This document shows positions 1 through 12,000 of a stretch of 64,000 nt of DNA, piece after piece. The position numbers and the translations under genes were made by a program. Source of the DNA: Marinibaculum pumilum (GTDB taxonomy: Bacteria > Pseudomonadota > Alphaproteobacteria > Ferrovibrionales > Ferrovibrionaceae); contig NZ_JBHRTR010000046.1 in NCBI RefSeq assembly GCF_042646425.1, positions 1-64,000 on the forward strand, given 5' to 3'. Every line of letters begins with the position of its first letter. The first letter of the stretch is position 1. Under the pieces are notes generated by a model. That model ran no database searches, had not been told where the DNA came from, and saw only the letters and a list, made by a program, of their open reading frames with translations.

Positions 1-1
1 G

Positions 2-3000
2 GTCTCCGGTGGCGACGATGCCGACCTGATCACGGGTGGTACGGGCGACGACGTCCTGTCGGGTGATGCTGGCGCCGACACGATCGATGGCGGCGATGGC
101 GCCGACAGCGTGGCCGGCGATGCCGGGGCGGACTCCATCCTCGGTGGGGCGGGCGCCGACACGATTGACGGTGGCGATGATGCCGACACCGTGTCCGGCG
201 GCGCCGATGCCGACCTGATTGCCGGCGGTGCCGGTGATGACGTCCTGGCCGGCGATGCCGGCGACGATACGGTCGATGGCGGCGAAGGCGCCGACAGCAT
301 CGACGGTGGCGAAGGTGCCGACAGCCTGGCTGGTGGCGCCGGCACCGACAGCATCCTCGGCGGTGCCGGCGCTGACACGATCGACGGCGGTGATGACGCC
401 GACACGGTCTCCGGTGGCGACGATGCGGACCTGATCGCCGGTGGTGCCGGTGACGACGTGCTGGCGGGCGATGCCGGCGACGACACGATCGATGGCGGCG
501 CGGGTGCCGACAGTCTGGCCGGCGGTGCCGGTGCAGACTCCATCCTTGGTGGGGCAGGCGCCGATACGATTGACGGCGGCGATGATGCCGACACCGTTTC
601 GGGTGGTGACGATGCAGATCTGATCGCCGGTGGTGCGGGCGACGATGTCCTGGCGGGCGATGCCGGCGCCGACAGCGTGGCCGGCGATGCCGGGGCGGAC
701 TCCATCCTCGGTGGGGCGGGCGCCGACACGATTGACGGTGGCGATGNNNNNNNNNNTTCGGGCGGCGACGACGCAGACCTGATCGCCGGCGGTGCCGGTG
801 ATGACGTCCTGGCCGGCGATGCCGGCGACGATACGGTCGATGGCGGCGCGGGTGCCGACAGCATCGACGGTGGCGACGGCGCCGACAGCCTGGCCGGCGA
901 GGCTGGCAGCGACTCCATTCTCGGTGGTGCAGGCGCCGACACGATCGACGGCGGCGATGACACCGACACCGTTTCGGGCGGAGACGATGCAGACCTGATC
1001 GCCGGTGGCGCCGGTGACGACGTGCTGGCGGGCGATGCCGGCGACGACACCGCCTCGGGTGGCGACGACGCCGACCTGATCGCCGGCGGTGCCGGTGACG
1101 ATGTCCTGGCGGGTGACGCTGGCGACGACACGATCGATGGCGGCGAAGGTGCCGACAGCATCGACGGTGGTGAAGGCGCCGACAGCCTGGCGGGCGGTGC
1201 CGGAGCAGACACCATCCTCGGTGGGGCAGGCGCCGATACGATCGAAGGCGGCGATGACGCCGACACCGTTGCCGGTGGCGACGACGCAGACCTGATCGCC
1301 GGTGGTGCCGGTGACGACGTCCTGGCGGGTGACGCCGGCGCCGACACGATCGATGGCGGCGAAGGGGCCGACAGCCTGGCCGGCGGCGCCGGCAGCGATT
1401 CGATCCTTGGCGGCGCGGGTGCCGACACGATCGAGGGCGGTGCCGACAACGATACGGTCGCCGGCGGCGATGACGCCGACCTGATCGCCGGCGGTGCCGG
1501 TGACGACGTCCTGGCGGGCGATGCCGGCGATGACACGATCGAGGGCGGCGAAGGCGACGACAGCATCGCTGGCGGTGCAGGGGCGGATTCCGTCCTGGGC
1601 GGCGCTGGCGCCGACACGATCGGCGGCGGCGATGGCAACGACACCGTTGCCGGTGGTGACGATGAGGATCTCATCGGTGGCGGTGCCGGCGATGATGTCC
1701 TGGCCGGTGAAGCCGGCGACGACACGATCGATGGTGGCGACGGTGCCGACGATATCGACGGTGGCGAGGGCGCGGACAGCCTGGCGGGCGGTGCCGGCAG
1801 CGACACGATCCTGGGCGGTGCCGGAGCCGACACCGTCGCGGGCGGCGAGGATGCCGACCTGATCGCTGGCGGTGCGGGCGATGACGTCCTGTCGGGCGAT
1901 GCCGGCGCCGACACGATCGATGGCGGCGAGGGTGCCGACAGCCTGGCCGGTGGCGCGGGCAGCGACTCCCTCCTCGGCGGCGCGGGCAACGACACGGTCG
2001 ACGGCGGCGCCGATGCCGACACCATTGCCGGCGGCGACGGCGTCGACAGCCTTGCTGGCGGTGCAGGCGACGACCTGATCGATGCGGGCATGGGCCACGA
2101 CACGGTTCAGGGTGGCGATGGCAGCGACACGATCGACGGTGCCTTCGGCAATGACCGGATCGAGGCCGGTGCCGGCGATGACGAAGTCGATGGCGGTGCC
2201 GGAAACGACTCGATCTCGGGCGGCGACGGCGACGACCTGATCGCCGGCGCTGGCGGCAGCGACACGGTCGACGGCGGTGCCGGCGCCGACACCATCAGCG
2301 GCGATGCGGGGGCGGACTCCGTCTCCGGCGGCGACGGCGACGATGCCATCGACGGCGGCGAGCAGGATGACGTCCTGGCCGGCGATGCCGGCAACGACAC
2401 GGTCACCGGCGGTGCCGGGCATGACCTGATCGAGGGCGGTACCGGCAATGACAGCCTGATCGGCGACGGTGTCGGCGACGACACCAATGCGGCGATTATC
2501 CCCGAATTCGCCGGCATGTACCCGATCGGCATGTCCGACCTGATGCGGCTGGACATCGAGTACCTGCAGTCCAACGCCGGCTACAACAACTCCTACGGCT
2601 ATTACCTGGCCGACAGCTCCGGCAATCCGATCGGGGGCCAGGTCGTATGGGCCAACGTCAAGACGGGCGACAGCGCCAGCATCGAGCTGAATGCCGCCCA
2701 GATGGCGGGCGCCGTCTCCATCGGCTTCTTCATCATCCCCGATGGTGCCGATGCGAATGCCGGCCTGGCCGACGGCACCGACGTGACCTTCCAGATGCAG
2801 GGCGGCAAGTGGACCGCGTTTGCCGACGGCCAGCCGCTGGCCGGCCAGGGCAATCCCGCCTACTTCACGGCCAGCTGGCTGAACCCGGACGGCTTCGACC
2901 ATGAGGTCGACAATGCCGTGCTCGGCAATTCCAACTGGGAAGACCAGCCGGGCGGCGGCGACCAGGACTTCAACGATCTGGGCCTGAACGTCCAGGTCAC

Positions 3001-6000
3001 CAGCGTCGCCATGGGCGACTACAACGACACCATCTTCGGCGGCGAGGGCGATGACACGATCGCCGGCAACCAGGGCGACGACCAGCTGCATGGCGATGCG
3101 GGCGACGACCTGATCGCCGGCGGCAGCGGCGACGACACCATCGACGGCGGCGACGGCGCCGATACCATCTCCGGCGACGATGGCGACGACCGCATCACCG
3201 GCGGCGCCGGCGACGACTCCATCGATGGCGGCGAGGGCGCCGACCGGATTTGGGGCGGCGCCGACAATGACGCGATCTCCGGCGGTGCCGGCGATGACAC
3301 CCTCTATGGCGAGGATGGCGACGATACCCTGTCCGGCGGCGCAGGCCGCGACAGCATCTATGGCGGTGCCGGTGCCGACCTCCTTGCCGGTGGCGCGGAT
3401 GACGACCGGATCGAGGGCGGCGCGGGCAATGACAGCCTGTCCGGCGATGCCGGCGACGATACCCTGCTGGGCGAGGATGGCGATGACAGCCTGGCGGGCG
3501 GTGCTGGTGCCGATGTGCTGCGCGGTGGCGCCGGCGATGACCTCATCGACGGCGGTGACGGTGCGGACGATATCGATGGCGGCCACGGCGCCGACACGAT
3601 CTCCGCCGGTGCCGGCGACGACCAGGTCACCGGTGGCGACGGCGCCGACAGCATCGATGGCGGCGAGGGCGCCGACCATGTGCGGGCCGGTGACGGCGAT
3701 GACACCGTCTCCGGCGGTGCCGGCAACGACACGCTGCTGGGCGGCGCTGGTGCGGACAGCCTGTCGGGTGGCGACGGTGCGGACGAACTGCGCGGCGAGG
3801 CCGGCGACGACACGATCGACGGCGGTGCCGGTGACGACACCATCGACGGCGACGAAGGCGATGACAGCCTGTCCGGCGGCGAGGGTGCCGACCGCATCCT
3901 GGGCGGTGCCGGCAACGACACCCTGGATGGGGGCGACGGCGACGACCTGCTGCGCGGCGGCGACGGCGACGATGTCCTGGCCGGCGGGGTCGGTGCGGAC
4001 GAACTGCTGGGCGAGGCCGGCAACGACACGATCGACGGCGGTGCCGGCGACGACCTAGTCGAAGGAGGAGCCGGTGATGACAGCCTGTCCGGTGGCGCAG
4101 GCGTCGACCTGGTGCTCGGCGGCGAAGGCGACGACAGCCTGGATGGCGGTGACGGCGACGACCTGCTGAATGGCGGCGACGGCGACGATGTCATGGCCGG
4201 TGGCTCCGGTTCGGACCGCCTGCGTGGCGAGGCCGGTGACGACACCATCGATGGTGGCGATGGCGACGACAGCGTCGATGGCGGCGACGGTGCCGATGTC
4301 CTGACCGGCGGCGCCGGTGACGACATGGTCCTCGGCCGTGCCGGGGCGGACAGCATCGACGGCGGCGACGGCAACGACTCGCTGAGCGGCGGCGACGATG
4401 ACGATACCATCCTGGGCGGTGCAGGCGACGACCGGATCCTGGGCGGCGATGGCGATGACAGCATCGACGGCGGCGCCGATGCGGACTTCATCCGGGCCGG
4501 CGACGGCGACGACAGCCTGGCCGGCGGCAGCGGCGACGATACCCTGCTGGCCGGTGCCGGCGCGGACGTCCTGCTGGGCGGCGCCGGCAATGACCGGCTT
4601 CGGGGCGAGGCCGGCGACGACACGATGGACGGTGGCGAGGGCGACGACACCCTCGACGGCGATGCCGGCGCGGACAGCCTGTCCGGCGGCGCGGGTGCCG
4701 ACCGGATCATCGGCGGCGATGGCAATGACAGCCTGGATGGCGGCGACGGCGGTGACCTGCTGCGCGGCGGCGACGGCGACGATGTCGTGGCCGGCGGTGC
4801 CGGTGCCGACGACATCCGCGGCGATGCCGGCGACGACACGATTGCGGGCGGCGAGGGCGACGACACCATTTCCGGCGGCGACGGTGCCGACAGCCTGTCC
4901 GGCGGCGCGGGGGCCGACCGCATCCTGGCCGGCGATGGCGACGACACCCTGGACGGCGGCGACGGCGACGACGTGCTTCGCGGCGGCGATGGCGCCGACC
5001 TGCTGAGCGGCGGCGAAGGTGCCGACGAGCTGCGCGGCGATGCCGGCGACGACACCATCGACGGCGGTGCAGGCAACGACACGATCGAGGGCGGCGACGG
5101 GGCGGACAGCCTGTCCGGTGGCGAAGGTGCCGACCGGGTCATCGGCGGCGATGGCGCCGACAGCATCGATGGCGGCGCCGGCGACGACCTGCTGCGTGGC
5201 GGTGACGGTGCCGATGTGATCGCAGGCGGCGAAGGCGCCGATGACATCCGCGGCGATGCGGGCGACGACACGATCAGCGGCGGCGACGGCGATGACAGCA
5301 TCGACGGCGGCGAGGGCGCGGACCTTCTGTCCGGCGGCGAAGGCGCCGACCGCATCCGCGGCCGTGCAGGTGCCGACAGCATCGACGGCGGTGCGGGCGA
5401 CGACACCCTGGACGGCGGCGACGATGCCGACACCATCCTGGGCGGTGCCGGCAGCGACCGGATCGACGGCGGCGATGGCGATGACAGCATCGACGGCGGT
5501 GCCGACGACGACTTCGTGCGGGCCGGCGACGGCGACGACACGGTCGCTGGCGGGACCGGCAACGACACCATCCTGGCAGGCGCCGGTGCAGACGCCCTGC
5601 TGGGCGGTGCGGGCAATGACGAGCTGCGCGGCCAGGCCGGCGACGACACGATCGACGGCGGTGACGGCGACGACACCATCGACGGCGACAGCGGTGCCGA
5701 CAGCCTGTCCGGCGGCGACGGAGCCGACCGGATCCTGGGCGGCGACGGCGATGACAGCATCGACGGCGGTGCCGGCGACGACATCCTGCGCGGCGGTGCC
5801 GGCGCGGACCTGGTGTCCGGTGGCGCGGGTGCCGACGACATCCGCGGCGATGCAGGCGACGACACGATCGCGGGCGGTGAGGGCGACGACACCATCTCCG
5901 GCGGCGATGGCGCCGACAGCCTGTCCGGCGGCGCGGGTGCCGACCGGATCCTGGGCGGCGACGGCGATGACAGCATCGGCGGCGGCGCGGGCGACGACCT

Positions 6001-9000
6001 GCTGCGCGGCGGCGACGGCGCCGACCTGCTGAGCGGCGGCGCCGACAACGACACCCTGGAAGGCGGCAACGACAACGACACCCTGTCGGGCGATGCCGGC
6101 GACGACAGCCTGGACGGCGGCGCGGGCGACGACCTGCTGGAGGGCGGCGATGGTGCCGACACCCTGGTTGGCGGTGCCGGGGCCGACTCCATCCTTGGCG
6201 GCGAAGGGGCGGATTCCGTCCGCGCCGGCGACGGTGCCGACACGGTGGCCGGCGGCGCCGGGGATGACGCCATCGACGGCGGCAAGGGCGACGACCTGCT
6301 GGCCGGTGAGGAAGGCGACGACCTTCTGGACGGCGATGACGGGGCAGACATCCTGTCGGGCGGCGCCGGCGACGACACCCTGCTTGGCGGCAAGGGCGCC
6401 GACAGCCTGTCCGGCGGCGACGGAAATGACAGCCTGGATGGCGGCCGCGACGGTGACCTGCTGGACGGCGGTGCGGGCGATGACGTCCTGGCCGGCGGCG
6501 CGGGCGATGACAGCCTGTCCGGTGGCGCGGGCGGCGACAGCCTGTCCGGCGGCGACGGTGCCGATACCCTGTCCGGCGATGCCGGCAACGACTCGGTCGA
6601 TGGCGGCTCGGGCGACGACCTGGTCACCGGCGGTGCCGGCGATGACAGCCTGTCCGGCGGCCGCGGCGACGACCTGCTGCAGGGCGGTGCCGGGAACGAC
6701 GTGATCGACGGCGGCCATGACGACGACACCGTTGAAGGCGGTGACGGCGACGACCTGCTGTCGGGCGGTGCGGGCGCGGATTCCATCGGGGGCGGCGAAG
6801 GTGCCGACACGGTCGATGGCGGTTCCGGCGACGACCTGATCCATGCCGGTGCCGATGACGACCTGGTCGCGGCCGGCAGCGGCGCGGACACCGTGCTCGG
6901 CGAGGGCGGCGACGACAGCCTGTCGGGCGATGACGACGACGACCTGATCCACGGCGACAGCGGCGAGGAGAGCGTCACCACCGGCGGCGACTTCTCCGGC
7001 ACCATCACGGCGGCGAACGTTGCCAGCACCGGCGGCGGCTTCACCGTCACGGCGCAGAAGCTGGACCCCAGCGGCCAGCCGATGACCCCCTCGGCGGGCG
7101 ACATCTCCTACAGCGACGGTGGCTTCGGCGTGAAGGGCGGCACCGCCGGCCCGGCGGTGCAGATCGGCCGCAACACCAGCTCCGGCGAATCCGACGCGAT
7201 CATCGTCGACTTCGACCAGCTGGTGGGCAGCTCCGACGTCTCCGTCCGTCGCCTGTTCCGGAACGAGGGCGCGGGCGGCGAGACCGGCCACTGGTACGCC
7301 TATCGCGCCGGGATCCTGGTGGGCGAGGGCGCCTTCCAGGCGCTGAGCGGGCATGAGCTGGACTTCAGCATCGACCTGGCGGGCGAGGGCGGCTTCGACA
7401 AGCTGGTGTTCAAGGCGGATCCCTATCCGGGCCAGGGTGCGACGGGCGGCGGCGACAGCTCCGACTACCTGATCGAGCAGATCAGCTTCACCGGCCTGCC
7501 GGTGGAGATGCCGGCGCCGGGCGGCGACGACACGATCGCCGGCGGCGCGGGCCACGACACCGTCTACGGCGATGGCGGCGACGACAGCATCAGCGGCGAT
7601 GCCGGCAGTGACAGCCTGCTGGGCGGCACCGGCGACGACACCATCGATGGCGGCACCGGCGCGGACGAGATCCTGGGCGGCCTGGGCGACGACGTCCTGT
7701 CCGGCGGCGCCGATGACGACCTCATCGACGGCGGCGAGGGTGCGGACAGCATCGACGGCGGCACCGGCCACGACACCATCTTCGGCGGCGACGGCGACGA
7801 CACTGTCGACGGTGGTGACGGCAATGACCGGATCTTCGCCGGCGACGGCGACGACGTCCTGTCCGGCGGCGCGGGCCATGACTCCATCGACGGCGATGCG
7901 GGTGCGGACCTGATTGCCGGCGGTGCGGGCAACGACACCCTGGACGGCGGTGCCGGCGACGACACGATCGACGGCGGCGACGGCAATGACCGGATCTATG
8001 CCGGCGACGGCGACGACTCCCTGGATGGCGGCGCGGGCCACGACTCCCTCGACGGCGATGCGGGCGACGACCTGATCGCCGGCGGCGACGGCAACGACAC
8101 CATCGATGCCGGTGCCGGTGGCGACACCGTCTCCGGCGGGGCCGGCCGCGATGCGATCGACGGCGGCGACGGGGCGGATTCCATCGATGGCGGCGCGGAT
8201 GCCGATACCATCGACGGCGGCGCGGGCGCCGACACCATCGACGGCGGCGACGGCGACGACCGGATCTTCGCCGGCGACGGCGACGACGTTCTGTCCGGCG
8301 GCGACGGCAAGGACTCCATCGACGGCGATGCCGGCGATGACGCGATCGACGGCGGTGCCGGCAACGACACCCTGGACGGCGGTGCAGGCGCCGACACTCT
8401 CTCTGGCGGCGCGGGCCGCGATGCGATCGACGGCGGTGCCGGTGCGGACGAGGTCTTCGGTGGGACCGGCCGCGATACGGTCGATGGCGGCGACGGCGAC
8501 GACCTGATCGACGGCGGCGCGGACGACGACTGGCTGTATGGCGGGGTCGGCGACGACACGGTGACCGGCGGCGCGGGCGACGACCTGATCGACGGCGGTG
8601 TCGGCGACGACCTGCTGGTCGGCGACGGGGTGAACCTCGACACCGCCGACCTGCTGTCCCAATCCGGCGGCCTCTATGCGGTGGGCGATGCCGACCTGGT
8701 CCGGCTGGATGTCGAGTACCTGCTGTCCAACGCCGGCTACAACAGCTCCTACGGCTTCTACCTGGCGGATGCCAACGGCAACCCGCTGTCGGGCCAGGTG
8801 ATCTGGTCGAACGTCAAGAACGGCGACAGCACCACGATCGAACTGACCCGGGCGCAGCTGGGCGGCGCGGTCGCGGTCGGCTTCTTCATCATCCCCGACG
8901 GGGCGGACAAGAATGCCGGCCTGGCCGATGGCACCGATGTCAGCTTCCAGGAGGTCTCCGGCAAGTGGACCGCCTTTGCTGGTGGCCAGCCGCTGGCGGG

Positions 9001-12000
9001 TCAGGGCAATCCGGCCTACTTCACCGATGCGGGCCTGAACGCCGACGGCTTCGACCATGAGGGCGACAGCGCCCTGCCGGGCAATTCCAACTGGGAAGAC
9101 CTGGCCGGCGGCGGCGACCAGGACTTCAACGATATCGGCCTGAACGTCCAGGTCACCGGCATCGTCCAGGGCAGCTACAACGACACGATCACCGGTGATG
9201 CCGGCAACGACGTGATCGAGGGCAACCAGGGCGACGACGTGATCAGCGGCGGCCTGGGCGACGACCTCATCGACGGCGGCACCGGCAACGACCGGATCGA
9301 CGCGGGCGAGGGCGACGACACGGTTGCCGGCGGCGAAGGCAATGACCGGATCGATGCCGGCGACGGCAATGACGTCATCGACGGCGGCGCCGGCCATGAC
9401 AGCATCGATGCCGGTGCAGGCGACGACACGGCCGAGGGCGGCGCGGGCAATGACAGCCTGTACGGCCTGGAAGGCGATGACAGCCTGTCCGGCGGCGAAG
9501 GCGACGATGCGATCGACGGCGATGCGGGCGAGGACACCCTGTCCGGCGGTGCCGGCGGTGACCGGATCGACGGTGGCGACGGTGCCGACCTGATCGACGC
9601 CGGCAGCGGCGACGACCGGGTCTGGGGCGGTGACGATGCCGACACGATCACCGGCGGCGACGGCGCCGATTCCCTGGCGGGCCAGAACGGCGACGATGTC
9701 GTCGACGGCGGCGCCGACGACGACCGCATCTATGGCGGCGAAGGTGATGACAGCCTCTCCGGCGGTACTGGCGACGACTATATCCAGGGCGACGACTGCC
9801 CGATCGAGCATCCCGACGAGGTGACCTACGGCAACAACCTGGTCATGAACTGGGATTTCGAGGCCGGCGGGACCGGCCACGGCGCCGGCTTCACCGACGT
9901 GCCGCACTGGACCGCGGACGGCGGCTACGAGGTGCATCTGGCGAGCGTCTATGGCCGCTCTGACGACGGCCATCACCAGGTCTTCGAGCTGGATGCCCAT
10001 CCGGGCCACACCCAGATCAGCCAGGCCATTGCCGGCCTGACCGCCGGCCAGGAACTGGAGCTGGCGTTCGACGTGGCGATGCGGACCCAGAACACCACAG
10101 CCGCCGACGGCTTGCAGGTGTACTGGAACGGCGAGTTGGTCGCGGAGCTGACGGACCTGGGCGACTGGGACCGCTTTACCTACACGGTGGAGGCCGGCTC
10201 CGGCGACGGCAGCGACACCCTGTCCTTCAAGGGCATCGGCGTGGAGAACACGTTCGGCGCGCTGCTGGACAACATCTCGCTGCGCACGGTCACCCACTCC
10301 ATCCCGGCCGATGCCAGCTACAACGACACCATCGACGGCGGGGTCGGCGACGACACGATCGACGGCATGCTGGGCGACGACGTGATCGACGGCGGCGACG
10401 GCGACGATGTCATCGACGGCGGCTCCGGCGACGACAGCATTCTGGGCGGCGCTGGCGCCGACAGCATCCAGGGCGGCAGCGGCACCGACACCATCCAGGG
10501 CGGTTCCGGCGCCGACAAGATCTGGGGCGGCCTGGACGACGACCTGCTGTCGGGCGGCGATGACGACGACAGCCTCTACGGCGACGAAGGCGACGACCTG
10601 CTGGACGGCGAGGACGGCGACGACCGGCTGTCCGGCGGCAGCGGTGCCGATACCCTGCTGGGCGGTGCCGGCAATGACAGCCTCTATGGCGGCGACGATG
10701 CCGACCAGCTCGAGGGCGGCGCCGGCAACGACAACCTGTTCGGCGACAACGGTGCGGACAGCCTGTCCGGCGGCGATGGCGACGACACGATGTCCGGCGG
10801 CGACGGCGCCGACACGATCCTCGGCGGTGCCGGCGCGGACAGCGCTGCCGGTGGCGATGGCGACGACTCCATCGACGGCGGGGCGGGCGACGATGTCCTG
10901 GCCGGCAATGACGGCGAGGACGTGATCCGCGGCCGGGAGGGCCATGACAGCATCGAGGGCGGCAACGACGACGACCAGCTGTACGGCGACCAGGGCGACG
11001 ACACCGTCATCGGCGGCGAGGGCGACGACTATATCGAGGGCGGCACCGGCGACGACCTGATCCAGGGCGACGGCGTGGCGGAGCAGTCGAGCGAGACGGC
11101 GGTGAGCCAGAGCGGCGGCCTCTACGCGATCGGCGGCGCGGACAGCATGACGATCGATGTCGAGTACCTGCCCTGGGAAGGCGGTGGCGATGGCGGGGGC
11201 TACGACCTCCCCGTCTACAACCATGCGCTGTCGAACATCGTCCTCTATCTCGACGACGGCAATGGCGGCATCTCCAAGGTCAAGATCGAGGACTTCCCCG
11301 GCGGTTCGGGCGAGATCCACGACCCCAACAGCCTGCCGCTCGACGCCTTCGTCGCGGCGAACTATCCCGGGACCGAGATTGTGGCTGTGGCCGTCAAGGC
11401 GGGGAACAATCACGACCCACAGGCCGGGCCTGGCGAGGGCCAGCTGACCATCGTCGATGACAGCTATGAGCGCGAGGATTTGCCGCTCGCCGACCATGTC
11501 GATGCCGAATGGTCCTATGGCCCGGCATTCGACGGCCTGGCCGGCGGCAGCGGCAACGACACCCTGGGTGGCGGCGCCGGCTATGACAGTTCATACGGCT
11601 TCTATCTGGCCGACGCGGCGGGCAACCCGATCGGCGGCCAGGTGATCTGGTCGAACGTCAAGCAGGGCGACCAGGCAAGCCTGAACCTCACCGCCGCGCA
11701 GCTGGCGGGCGCGGCATCGATCGGCTTCTTCCTCATCCCCGACGGTGCCAATGCCAATCCGGGGCTCACCGATGGCGCGGAGGTCACCTTCCAGCAGGTC
11801 AATGGTGTCTGGACCGCCTTCGTGGACGGGCAGCCGCTGGCCGGCGCGGGCAATCCGGTCTACTTCACCGACGCCGCGCTCAATCCGGACGGCTACGACC
11901 ATGAGGCCGACAACCTGCTGGCCGGCAATTCCAACTGGGAGGATCTGGCAGGCGGTGGCGACCAGGACTTCAACGATGTCGCGCTGAACGTCTCGGTCAC

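Noticed and set aside
3358..11497. Very long open frames antisense to the RTX gene (including one of about 2,480 codons)
   Set aside because: They arise because the GC-rich 27-bp periodic repeat contains no stop codon in the reverse frames. Their products are low-complexity and simply mirror the RTX nonamers; the plus-strand product has a clear family pattern.
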